Below, one piece after another: positions 23,501 through 30,531 of a stretch of 64,000 bases of DNA. Source of the DNA: Akkermansiaceae bacterium UBA2381 (GTDB lineage Bacteria > Verrucomicrobiota > Verrucomicrobiia > Verrucomicrobiales > DEV007); NCBI GenBank assembly GCA_002344215.1, contig DDSV01000050.1, positions 80,016 to 144,015 on the forward strand, in the 5' to 3' direction. The notes beneath the pieces are model-generated. The model had not been told where the DNA came from. It saw only the letters and a program-made list of their open reading frames with translations, and made no database searches. The position numbers and the translations under genes were made by a program. Within the stretch, counting starts at the first letter, position 1. The number at the start of each line of letters is the position of its first letter.

Positions 23501-24880
23501 CTTATCGTGTTGCTGCGCGTCGGAAACAACTCTCCCTGGACTGAAGACGACTTCAAACTCCTTGAGGCGCTTACAGGGCAGTTCGGGATCTCGATCGCTC
23601 AGATCAGCACCTCGGAAACCGAAGAGAGATATCACCACCACCTTGAAGAAGCCCGGCACCTCGCCGAGGTGGCGAACCGTGCAAAAAGCGACTTCCTCGC
23701 AAAGATGACGCATGAGCTGCGGACGCCCTTGAATTCCATCATCGGATTCTCCGAGATTCTGGGAGAAGACAAAACCCTGAATCCGAAGCAGCGCGAAACG
23801 CTCGACATCATCAACAACAGCGGGGAACACCTTCTCGACGTCATCAATGAGATTCTCGATCTCTCCAAGATCGAAGCCGGGAAAATGGAGAAAAACGAGG
23901 AGACCTTTGAATTCCTTCCCCTCCTCGGATCGGTCTACGAGATGCTTTCGCTTAAGGCCGAGGCAAAACGGATCGCCTTCAATTTCTCCGCCCAGTCGAA
24001 TCTGCCGGTAGAGATCATCTCCGACCGCAGCAAGCTTCGCCAGATCCTTATCAACCTGATCGGAAACGCCATCAAGTTCACCGCCCAGGGAGCCGTTTCA
24101 CTCACCATTTCTTCCAAAGAAATCTCGGCACCCGAACTTGTCGAGGGACGCCTCCGCCGGGGTATCCGGCTTCATTTCGAGATCCGTGACACCGGTCGCG
24201 GAATCCGCGAGGATGAGATCGAAAATCTCTTCGAGCGCTATTCCCAGACCGAAAGCGGCCGACGTTCGTCCGAAGGCACCGGCCTGGGTCTCCCCATCGC
24301 GCGCAGTTTTGTGCAAATGCTTGGAGGTGATATCGAGGTCACTTCAGTATTCGGAGAAGGAACCACTTTCCGCTTCAGTATCGAGTGTGACGAACTCGCT
24401 CCCGCCAAGACCGAAGCCCATCATCTTGGCATTACCCTGAACGAAAAAACCGCGCAACGTATCTCCGGATTCACTTCGCCGCACCGGGAGGTTCGGATTC
24501 TCATCGCCGAGGATCAGCCCACCAACCGTCTTCTTCTCAAGCGTATCCTCGGCAAAGCCGGATTTGTCCTCGCCGAGGCGGAAAACGGCCAGGAAGCCGT
24601 CGACAAATGGAATGAGTGGCATCCACACCTCATTCTCATGGACGAGGATATGCCGGTTAAAAAGGGCAGCGATGCCACCCGGGAAATCAAGTCACTCGCG
24701 ACCTCCGAAAATGATCCCATCATCATCTCACTGACCGCCTACGCGCTCGAGCAGGCCAAACTCAGCGCGCTCGCAGCGGGTTGCACTGACTTTGTCGCGA
24801 AGCCGTTCCGCTCTCACGAACTCTTCTCGGTGATTTCGAAACACCTCGGCCTCGAATACACCTTCAACGAAGCTGCCTGA
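20582..24880 (+). CDS. Hybrid two-component sensor with beta-propeller periplasmic domain
   Basis: This 1432-residue protein resembles the sensor part of bacteroidetes-type HTCS proteins. In order: signal peptide (residues about 10-28); two seven-bladed Reg_prop-type propellers with repeats such as GYLWLATDRGLSRFDG, TVWVGTSSSGL and SIWIGTSEGLTQW (about 35-690); a Y_Y_Y domain (YMLEGYEQGW to PPGKYRFMV); a membrane helix near 780-800; a GAF-like domain (about 850-1000); HisKA with His1044 (KMTHELRTPLN); HATPase with N-box, DTGRGI and GTGLGLP; and a receiver domain with Asp1354 (LMDEDMP). There is no C-terminal DNA-binding domain, so output must pass to another protein. The ATG at 20582 was chosen over an upstream TTG. 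Confidence 0.92.
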   Translation: MEISRPHAPLLRILAGLLIALPFLAISQTEVSRIRFTTLSKSTPGGLKSDLVRDLTQDLSGYLWLATDRGLSRFDGWETNHYFHDPDSPDSLSSDQLTAVATTQKTKGTVWVGTSSSGLVQFHQDSGNATRIKKGSVPGGELLSDSIVALAISNDQFLWIGTDAGLNVMNLSSGNISVAEGPLGSAGIASITNIGENEIWVGTAAGELYQWKNKENAFAKIWTTSVPVNSVALDAENRIWIGTGGLGLFSYAPGSGNEPVNHPVEGKNITSLFVDSNGDLWVGSMSGLALFDRENDSFIHFVNTPRHADSLTDNHVSSIFEDHSRMLWISTFGGGTSRFSLDRQWFSHIRFNPDRKDGLPHSSVRSFARTRDKSIWIGTSEGLTQWNTRDDRFQPLSNTEAEFRPDVNDLLYDQQDNLWIATRGTGLYRRGSDGITTAFRHSSDDAGSIGHDNISALLQNTEGVLFVGTSGAGLYRYDPGQQTFNRIKAESGKAVDFITDLSEDSNGHLWIAGKSDSFLLRKGSAELTDLATAFPNAEKQTSQRVTTILPDSNGIVWIGTLDAGLDRFNTVTGEISNFNSAVNGLPDDMILSLIKDESNFLWVATGTGIARLNAMQNEFRIFSEEDGLQKEGFNSGAVSKDEKGRLFFGGRDGFNIIDPANLPTMPRTPNPILTSFEYFGEQVIPKEGGILEREIAATDEIRIPFDERVRFAIRFANLDYRFPNRGYFRYMLEGYEQGWQIAEDDRRASYSNLPPGKYRFMVQSSIDGREWPDVGAKVRIVINPPLWQTWWFRSLALALLILGTVVITKITIRTRVKQLERREEMLRAQRDKAEAALARQLQNRMLLDKTTRNLQSDVPDDQILSDALQQITVEFQATHCLVHRLVSIEGEDGGTSNHLKQIGYWETQRGSIQSIKPTLWMEDLLVKRILEARTVLSVSNPLEIPDSLRASFSPNEPVSLLAAKTSFLDNANGLIVLLRVGNNSPWTEDDFKLLEALTGQFGISIAQISTSETEERYHHHLEEARHLAEVANRAKSDFLAKMTHELRTPLNSIIGFSEILGEDKTLNPKQRETLDIINNSGEHLLDVINEILDLSKIEAGKMEKNEETFEFLPLLGSVYEMLSLKAEAKRIAFNFSAQSNLPVEIISDRSKLRQILINLIGNAIKFTAQGAVSLTISSKEISAPELVEGRLRRGIRLHFEIRDTGRGIREDEIENLFERYSQTESGRRSSEGTGLGLPIARSFVQMLGGDIEVTSVFGEGTTFRFSIECDELAPAKTEAHHLGITLNEKTAQRISGFTSPHREVRILIAEDQPTNRLLLKRILGKAGFVLAEAENGQEAVDKWNEWHPHLILMDEDMPVKKGSDATREIKSLATSENDPIIISLTAYALEQAKLSALAAGCTDFVAKPFRSHELFSVISKHLGLEYTFNEAA

Positions 24881-24891
24881 GGAAAGCCGGA

Positions 24892-25188
24892 TCAGCGCAT
24901 GTCAGGTCCCCTGACCTCGTACTGGCCGGCCACTTTTTCCTTGATGCAAGGTACGCTTGCCTCGACCCAGACCGCAAAGTGATCGCTCGCCTTGTGGGCG
25001 GCAAAGGCCTCACGATCGGTGTAGAGTTCGTAGATCGCAAACTTGGTTGGATCATCAATGTGCTGTGACCACTCCCACTTCAGGCAATCGGGTTCATGAA
25101 TCGAATGGGCCTGATTCCCCTCAAGGGCGGCGATCATCTCATTCACTTTGTCGGGATGGCTGGTAAGGTTGACAACAACAGCAAGCAT
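24892..25188 (-). CDS. Antibiotic biosynthesis monooxygenase family protein (YgiN-like)
   Basis: This 98-residue protein is a single ABM ferredoxin-like domain: MLAVVVNLTSHPDKVNEM, then EPDCLKWEWSQHIDDPTKFAIYELYTDREAFAAHKASDHF. The order E-x-G/D-C, then a YELY strand and an H...S.HF block is that of small quinol-monooxygenase-type proteins such as YgiN. The substrate is unknown. The ATG at 25188 was chosen because it starts the domain; a frame extending 36 codons upstream shows no conserved character. Confidence 0.85.
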   Translation of the reverse strand: MLAVVVNLTSHPDKVNEMIAALEGNQAHSIHEPDCLKWEWSQHIDDPTKFAIYELYTDREAFAAHKASDHFAVWVEASVPCIKEKVAGQYEVRGPDMR

Positions 25189-25292
25189 AGTCGCCGGAGA
25201 TAGGGCAGATGCGGCGCGAGTGCAAGGGCTTTCCACCCCCACAACAAGACTACATGTAAGTCCCGGCAGGGGAACATACCCTGTCCGGTGTT

Positions 25293-25898
25293 TCATCTAA
25301 GCCTCTTTACGCATTCCTCGATTCGGCTTTTCCGGGCGCGGGCGAGGTAGATGATTGCAAATACCGATCCGGCAATGCCGCCGAAATAGCTCGCGTTATG
25401 AATGTAGGCGACGGTCATGAAGGACGGCGAGTCCACTACCCCGAGAGATGCCGTGAAATCGAGCCAACTCTCATCATAACCGGTCATCCGCCTCCACCAA
25501 CCCCAGACCCAGCCGCCCAGCGCGGTGAGGAAAGACACAAGAAAAACGATCCCAAAGGCGAGCATCATTTCGCGCAAGGGAGCGGTCCGCTTTTCATAAA
25601 ATAGGCTGACCCGCGAGAGAATCCATGCTGTCATCGCCCCGACCCACCAAGTCGCAAGGAATCCAATAACACCGGCGAAAAGACGCGGCGAATTGTTCTC
25701 AGGCCTGGCATAGGCAAACTGGTCAAACTTCAGCTTCGTGAAGTATTCCGGCGAAAGGGAGTACGTAAACTGGTCATGTAAGATCCCGTAAAGCCCCCCT
25801 GCGATCGCTCCGAGTAAGGTCAAGCCGAGCATTCCCGGCAACTCCCTCATTGGAAAATCCGGGTAGAGAAGCCGGCGGATCCAGTCCTGAAGCTTCAT
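25293..25898 (-). CDS. Uncharacterised four-helix membrane protein
   Basis: This 201-residue protein is not recognised. It has four hydrophobic segments (about residues 20-40, 75-97, 110-132 and 168-188), a Phe/Tyr/Lys-rich loop after the first (FTYSLSPEYFTKLKFDQFAYA) and a basic C-terminus (ARARKSRIEECVKRL). The Phe/Asp-rich loop may lie outside the membrane. It is placed 32 bases after ybaB and therefore probably co-transcribed with dnaX-ybaB, in the place where recR is found in many bacteria. Confidence 0.75.
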   Translation of the reverse strand: MKLQDWIRRLLYPDFPMRELPGMLGLTLLGAIAGGLYGILHDQFTYSLSPEYFTKLKFDQFAYARPENNSPRLFAGVIGFLATWWVGAMTAWILSRVSLFYEKRTAPLREMMLAFGIVFLVSFLTALGGWVWGWWRRMTGYDESWLDFTASLGVVDSPSFMTVAYIHNASYFGGIAGSVFAIIYLARARKSRIEECVKRLR

Positions 25899-25930
25899 GA
25901 CTGGATGGTCGGATGTGGACGAGCAAAAAC

Positions 25931-26245
25931 TCAGAACCCCAACCCTGGAGGCAATCCGAGCCCTGCCGTCAGTTTGCCCATCTCCGCCTGGCTCATGGCT
26001 TTACCCTGTTCGATGGCCTGCTTCACGGCACTGAGGACGAGGTCCTCGAGAATCTCGACATCCTGCGGGTCAACCACGGCCGGATCAATCTTGATGGAGA
26101 TCACATCACCGGCCCCGTTCGCCACAACGGTGACCTTGCCGCCCGCCACACTCGCCTGAACCTGCTTCGAGGCCAGTTCCTCCTGCATTTCGCCCATTTT
26201 TTTCTGCATCTGCTGGGCCTGCTTCATCATCTTCGCAATATTCAT
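25931..26245 (-). CDS. YbaB/EbfC nucleoid-associated protein
   Basis: This 104-residue protein matches YbaB/EbfC over its whole length: MNIAKMMKQAQQMQKKMGEMQEEL, VQASVAGGKVTVVANGAGDVISIKIDP and ILEDLVLSAVKQAIEQGK. It forms tweezer-like dimers that bind DNA and coat the nucleoid. It starts 36 bases after dnaX, the common bacterial dnaX-ybaB arrangement. Confidence 0.95.
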   Translation of the reverse strand: MNIAKMMKQAQQMQKKMGEMQEELASKQVQASVAGGKVTVVANGAGDVISIKIDPAVVDPQDVEILEDLVLSAVKQAIEQGKAMSQAEMGKLTAGLGLPPGLGF

Positions 26246-26281
26246 CGGTCTCTTTCGTGGGGGTTGCTGGTTATGTAAATG

Positions 26282-28147
26282 TCAGGATTTTATCACTCGG
26301 GCTTCGAAGACCTGAAGGGCCTCCTGAATGAGGGGATCTTTCTTAAAGTCCTCCTTCGCGACAGGAGGTTCGGAAGCGGCTTCCGTTACGGGTTCCGGCT
26401 GAGAAGCTGCACCTGCCCCCGCCTCAACCGATCCCGCGTCGGGACTGCCCGGTTCAACCTCTTCCTCCTCAATGACCATTTCAATGGGCTGGAGATCGGC
26501 CCTGACCTCTATGGCGAGTCTCAAGGGGACCGCCGAAAGGGCATTGATCTGATCCGCGATGTCACTTTCGTAGCGCGAAAGCGATTCCCGGAAAAAGCGT
26601 TGCTCCGAAGAAAATCCGATGACAAAAATGCCGCTCTCCTGGCTGATAAATCGTGCTGCCGTCAACCAGGTCTCAAAGAGCGGACGCGTCGTGATCAGAA
26701 TCGTTCTGGCGGCATCCCACAAGGCTTCCCCCTCAAGTGAGCCCCGGACAGGACTCACCGGCTCGGGATCCCGTGCAGGTTCCGACGGCTTCGCGACCGG
26801 CTGCCGTTCGGCACTCTCTTCGGTCCGGTTCTCTTTCGAGGACTCCCGGCTCTTGAAGGCGTCGACGAGCGAACCACCCGACATCTCCCCGTCCTCACTT
26901 TCCCGCGGACGCGGAATCTCTGCGGATGAATCGGATCCGGATGGCACGGGTCCGGATGCCACGGGTCCGCTGGCCGGTGGCAAGGCCGAAGGAATTTGAC
27001 CCGCTGCGCCTGCCGCTGAGGAAACCAGGGCAATCACGTCATCGAGATTGGCCTCACCGATGGCCTGAATCGCTTTGATGACTCCCACTTCAAAATGAAG
27101 CTTTTTGTTCACCGCCCACTTCATCCGGGCATCGGTCTCGGCAAGCAGATCGATCGTCTTGAGCAGGCGATTGGTGTCGATCAATCCGGCCTGCTCCTTG
27201 ACTAACTCCCGCACCTCGGCGGGCAGTTCACTGCCTCCGGAGGCAGGGTCTACCTTCATGACGAGGACATTGCGAAAATGCCCGATGAGATCCCCCAGCA
27301 ATCGGGAAAGGTCTTTTCCCGCCTCGGCCTGTCCGTGGACATAGTCGAGCCCACCGGCGTTATCCCGCCGGATGATCATTCCACCAAGCGAGGCGATCGA
27401 TTCGGCGGAGTTAAACCCGAAAATCTCGAGAACATTGGATTCCTCGATGCGCTCACCGCAAAAGGCGACGAGTTGATCGAGCATGGACTGGGCATCCCGC
27501 ATCCCGCCCTCGGCCCCTCGGGCAATGGCAAAGGCCGCCGGTTCGCTGAGTGATAATCCCTCCTCCCCCGCAATGTGGAGGAGATGTTTCGCGATGATCT
27601 CCGTCGGAATTCGTCTCAGATCAAATCGCTGGCAACGGCTGATGATGGTCGGCAGAATCTTCTGCGGCTCCGTTGTCGCAAAAATGAACTTCACGTGAGG
27701 TGGTGGCTCCTCGAGCGTCTTGAGCAGGGCGTTAAACGCAGCCGTCGAAAGCATGTGAACCTCATCGATGTAATAGATGCGGTATTTGCCGGAACTCGGG
27801 GCAAACTGCACCGTCTCCCGGAGATCCCGGACGTTATCGACCCCGTTGTTGGAGGCTCCGTCGATCTCGAGCACGTCGAGGCTGTTGCCTTCCCCGATCT
27901 CTTTGCAGATCGGATCATCAGGATCAAAATCAGCGCTCGGTCCGCCAGGGCAATTGAGCGCTTTGGCAAGGATACGGGCAGTCGAGGTCTTCCCTGTCCC
28001 CCGCGGCCCGACAAAAAGGTAAGCCTGGGCGATACGGTCCTGGGCGATCGCATTCCGCAGGGTCTGCACGACATGATCCTGCCCCAGCACGTCATTGAAG
28101 GTGCGGGGACGATACTTTCTAGCAAAAACCTGGTAACTGGAACTCAC
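26282..28147 (-). CDS. dnaX: DNA polymerase III subunit gamma/tau
   Basis: This 621-residue clamp-loader ATPase has FARKYRPRTFNDVLGQ at the N-terminus, Walker A GPRGTGKT (residues 47-54), the DExx-type YYIDEVHMLS and the sensor TTEPQKILPTIISRCQRFDLRR. Domain III follows, then a Ser/Pro-rich linker and a tau-like tail. Two of the four zinc-binding cysteines found in most DnaX proteins are absent: the site reads LNC...PICKEI without the middle CxxC pair. The linker includes a 15-base direct duplication (26941-26955, 26956-26970). The start is GTG. No A-rich slippage site for a gamma form was noticed. Confidence 0.96.
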   Translation of the reverse strand: MSSSYQVFARKYRPRTFNDVLGQDHVVQTLRNAIAQDRIAQAYLFVGPRGTGKTSTARILAKALNCPGGPSADFDPDDPICKEIGEGNSLDVLEIDGASNNGVDNVRDLRETVQFAPSSGKYRIYYIDEVHMLSTAAFNALLKTLEEPPPHVKFIFATTEPQKILPTIISRCQRFDLRRIPTEIIAKHLLHIAGEEGLSLSEPAAFAIARGAEGGMRDAQSMLDQLVAFCGERIEESNVLEIFGFNSAESIASLGGMIIRRDNAGGLDYVHGQAEAGKDLSRLLGDLIGHFRNVLVMKVDPASGGSELPAEVRELVKEQAGLIDTNRLLKTIDLLAETDARMKWAVNKKLHFEVGVIKAIQAIGEANLDDVIALVSSAAGAAGQIPSALPPASGPVASGPVPSGSDSSAEIPRPRESEDGEMSGGSLVDAFKSRESSKENRTEESAERQPVAKPSEPARDPEPVSPVRGSLEGEALWDAARTILITTRPLFETWLTAARFISQESGIFVIGFSSEQRFFRESLSRYESDIADQINALSAVPLRLAIEVRADLQPIEMVIEEEEVEPGSPDAGSVEAGAGAASQPEPVTEAASEPPVAKEDFKKDPLIQEALQVFEARVIKS

Positions 28148-28261
28148 CCCCCCACTTTAGAGAAGAATCGGCGAAGGAAAACGAAGAATCGCAGAATTTT
28201 CACGACTACAATGAGGTCTTGCTTATACTGCGCCAATCCCTAAAGCTTATCGGAACGCTCC

Positions 28262-28786
28262 ATGGGATTTTTTCAACGCCTTTTTGGTCTCAGGCTGACT
28301 AACCCGACCGTGGGATTCCCGCCGCTTTCGCCCTCCTTCCGTCTCACCTGGGACAGCGGGAGCCATCGTCTCAATGGCATCGCCTTCGGCGCCTCGGTGG
28401 CCGACCTCACCCCGCTCGGACCGTGCGACAAGTTCAAGGCGGTCAACGAGCACTTTTCAGTCTTTACTTACCTATCCCTCGGTCTCGAACTCTCAATAGG
28501 ATTCAGCGGGCTTGCCTACATCGAATTTTTCCTCGAAAACGACAATCCGGATGAAATCCCGCCCGGGATGCGTTGCGCCCGTCCCCTCATCGAGCCTGGC
28601 GGAGTGGAATTAACGCCCGAGACCTCACCTCATGACCTCACCGACCAGTTCGGAGAACCCGAGGCCGGTTCTCAGAGCGACGAAGAGATCGTGGTGCTCT
28701 ACCGCAGCGGCTCCATTCTCTACGAGCTCTGCGTGTCGCGCTCGGGTCGGCTCAAGGGAGTCGATATTTCCGATACGAACATCTAG
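28262..28786 (+). CDS. Uncharacterised 174-residue protein
   Basis: The gene is not recognised. The protein has no signal peptide or membrane helix. It reads as a mostly beta protein with TWDSGSHRLNGIAFGASVADLTPLGPCDKF early on and a C-terminal strand pair VVLYRSGSILYELCVSRSGRLKGVDI. Such an arrangement, with gene sizes of this kind, is often a lone cytoplasmic beta-sheet domain, but no family can be named. It is transcribed divergently from dnaX and convergently with phr. A TATACT hexamer at 28224-28229 could be its -10 element, but no good -35 is present. Confidence 0.7.
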   Translation: MGFFQRLFGLRLTNPTVGFPPLSPSFRLTWDSGSHRLNGIAFGASVADLTPLGPCDKFKAVNEHFSVFTYLSLGLELSIGFSGLAYIEFFLENDNPDEIPPGMRCARPLIEPGGVELTPETSPHDLTDQFGEPEAGSQSDEEIVVLYRSGSILYELCVSRSGRLKGVDISDTNI

Positions 28787-28800
28787 CTGCGAAGCAGTCC

Positions 28801-30225
28801 CTACTCCCCTGACCCGCGATGGCGCTTGAAACGTGCGAGTGTCTCATCGCGCTCCGTTTTGTGATCGACGAGGGGAGCGACATAGTCGGCGCATAGCCGC
28901 GCCCCGCCCTCAGGTGGAGATTGAAAACGTTTCGGATCGACTTTTGCGAGTTCGGGGAGCCAGCGTTTGATGTACTCTCCCCGGGCGTCGTAAGTCGCGG
29001 TCTGGGTCCAGGGATTCTGAATACGAAAATAGGGCGCTGCGTCCGCCCCGGTTCCGGCCGACCATTGCCAGCCGCCGTTGTTGTTCGCTATCTCCCCGTC
29101 GAGAAGATGCTGCATGAAGTGCGATTCACCATGACGCCAGTGGATATGTAGATCCTTGGTCAAAAACATGGCCGTGATCATCCTGACCCGATTGTGCATG
29201 TAGCCGGTCTCACGCAGTTGCCGCATTCCCGCGTCAACAATGGGAAAGCCGGTCCGGCCATCCTTCCACCGTTCGAATTTGTCATCCGTCGCGGGATCAT
29301 CCCATTCCAATCCCCGCCAGTCCGGGTTGAAATCGGTCTCGAGGACCTCAGGAAAATGATAAAGGATTGCCATGAAGAACTCCCGCCAGGCGAGCTGTTT
29401 CTGGAAGGCCTGGATCGAAGTCCGTTCCGCGTTTGAACCAGCCGTCGCGAGGGCATTCTGCGAACGATGAAAGACCTCTCTCACCGAGATCGTGCCATAA
29501 CGAAGATCGGCCCCGAGACGGGAGGTGGCATCGGCGGCGGGATCATTCCTCGTCTCGGCATAGGATGAAATCGACGACTCCATGGCTTTCGCGAGCCGCG
29601 CCCGGGCCGCCTTTTCTCCAGGCTCCAAAGAGAGTGGTCCGGAAAACTCCAATCCCCAGTCACTGACCGTCGGAATCCTGCCGGCCTCAATCGAACCCGG
29701 GGTTCGCATTGAACGAACAGTCTCCACCGGAGCTGTTTTCTGAAGAGAAAACCATGTCCTCGAGTAGGGAGTATAAACCTTGTAGGGATTCCCGGATCCG
29801 GTCAAAACTTCGTGTGGTTCATGCAAGACAAGATCCTGATAGTCATGAAAATTGATCCCTTTTTCACGACAAAGCTCACGTATTGATCTCTCGACCTCTC
29901 TGCCATAGGGATCGGGGTCCCGATTCCAATAAACGGCTTCCGCCCGACTCTCATCGATCAGTTTCTCCAGTTCCTCCCGCGCGGCCCCTTTCCGGAAGAC
30001 GAGTCGGCCCCCTGCATGAGAGATGTTTCGCGAAAGCGATTCCAGACAACCACACAAAAATGCCTGCCTTCCCGACCCGGTCCAGTGGTGAGTGCCCTTC
30101 CAGGTGCTCGAAATATAGACCGGAATCACGTCAAGTGATTCGGAAACAGCTCTCTGCAGGGCAACATTGTCAGAGAGGCGCAGGTCGCGGCGGAACCAGT
30201 GAATAGCGGTCTTGTAGCGGGTCAT
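28801..30225 (-). CDS. phr: Deoxyribodipyrimidine photo-lyase
   Basis: This 474-residue flavoprotein uses light to split cyclobutane pyrimidine dimers. It has the N-terminal photolyase alpha/beta domain (AIHWFRRDLRLSDNVAL; DVIPVYI) and the FAD-binding C-terminal domain with LAWREFFMAILYHFP, RWKDGRTGFPIVDAGMRQL, GYMHNRVRM and NNNGGWQWSAGTG, all standard in class I CPD photolyases. The length is typical. An antenna chromophore site cannot be assigned. Together with the OGG-type glycosylase and the ImuA-ImuB-DnaE2 cassette it makes three DNA-damage loci in the window. Confidence 0.96.
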   Translation of the reverse strand: MTRYKTAIHWFRRDLRLSDNVALQRAVSESLDVIPVYISSTWKGTHHWTGSGRQAFLCGCLESLSRNISHAGGRLVFRKGAAREELEKLIDESRAEAVYWNRDPDPYGREVERSIRELCREKGINFHDYQDLVLHEPHEVLTGSGNPYKVYTPYSRTWFSLQKTAPVETVRSMRTPGSIEAGRIPTVSDWGLEFSGPLSLEPGEKAARARLAKAMESSISSYAETRNDPAADATSRLGADLRYGTISVREVFHRSQNALATAGSNAERTSIQAFQKQLAWREFFMAILYHFPEVLETDFNPDWRGLEWDDPATDDKFERWKDGRTGFPIVDAGMRQLRETGYMHNRVRMITAMFLTKDLHIHWRHGESHFMQHLLDGEIANNNGGWQWSAGTGADAAPYFRIQNPWTQTATYDARGEYIKRWLPELAKVDPKRFQSPPEGGARLCADYVAPLVDHKTERDETLARFKRHRGSGE

Positions 30226-30350
30226 GAGAATTGAGGATCATACGTCAGGCCGGTCAATCCGGACGGGCAATTCCATCTCAGCACGGGTTCCCGCTGCCAG
30301 CTTGACAGGCGATGCCTTGTGCCTTACCTCAAAGGATCAAGTTTCCCCCC

Positions 30351-30422
30351 ATGAACATGCGCCGTTTCATCCCCATCACCGCTATGCCCTCCCTCGGGTT
30401 GCCCGGTCGCGGTCTGTTCTGA
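30351..30422 (+). CDS. Candidate 23-residue leader peptide
   Basis: An ATG at 30351 opens 23 codons (MNMRRFIPITA, then MPSLGLPGRGLF) ending at TGA 30420-30422. AAGGA lies 14 bases upstream of the ATG, which is too far to be a strong ribosome binding site. The ORF is supported mainly by place: its stop is immediately followed by the left arm of a potential antiterminator (AGTCGTCC) upstream of an intrinsic terminator. It has no run of one amino acid, so it does not look like an amino-acid-biosynthesis leader. Confidence 0.25.
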   Translation: MNMRRFIPITAMPSLGLPGRGLF

Positions 30423-30452
30423 AGTCGTCCTTGCCGTTCCTCTTCTTTCCAG

Positions 30453-30482
30453 GCCCGCCGGACGACTCCTGCGGGCTTTTTT
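30453..30482 (+). terminator. Intrinsic terminator upstream of the MATE gene
   Basis: GCCCGC (30453-30458) pairs with GCGGGC (30471-30476); inside, GGA and TCC can pair around a CGAC tetraloop after a single C-T mismatch. Six T residues follow at once (30477-30482) and another T-run after one G. It points toward the MATE gene but lies before its start, with no plus-strand gene ending upstream, so it ends either a short RNA or a leader transcript. Confidence 0.75.
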
Positions 30483-30531
30483 GTTTTTGAGCAACAGGCG
30501 CCCCCGTTTCTGATCCCCCGTTTTCCTCTCA

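Larger units (their letters stand above)
30226..30531. other. Divergent phr-MATE intergenic region with candidate attenuator
   Basis: This 306-base gap between the divergent photolyase and MATE genes contains, on the plus strand, a 23-codon ORF (30351-30422), a short sequence AGTCGTCC directly after its stop, its exact complement GGACGACT inside a terminator loop, and an intrinsic terminator (30453-30482) 50 bases before the MATE start. The left part holds only small hairpins such as CCGG/CCGG near 30250. No riboswitch of a known class was recognised. Confidence 0.5.

Noticed and set aside
30226..30482. A 4.5S (SRP) or 6S RNA gene ending at the terminator
   Set aside because: The SRP core (GGTCAGG and the GGAAGGAAGCA-type loop) is absent and no 6S-like open bubble is visible.
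30226..30531. A guanidine-I (ykkC) or other known riboswitch before the MATE gene
   Set aside because: The conserved core sequences of ykkC, preQ1, yybP-ykoY and ZTP classes were not found; only the leader/terminator signals remain.
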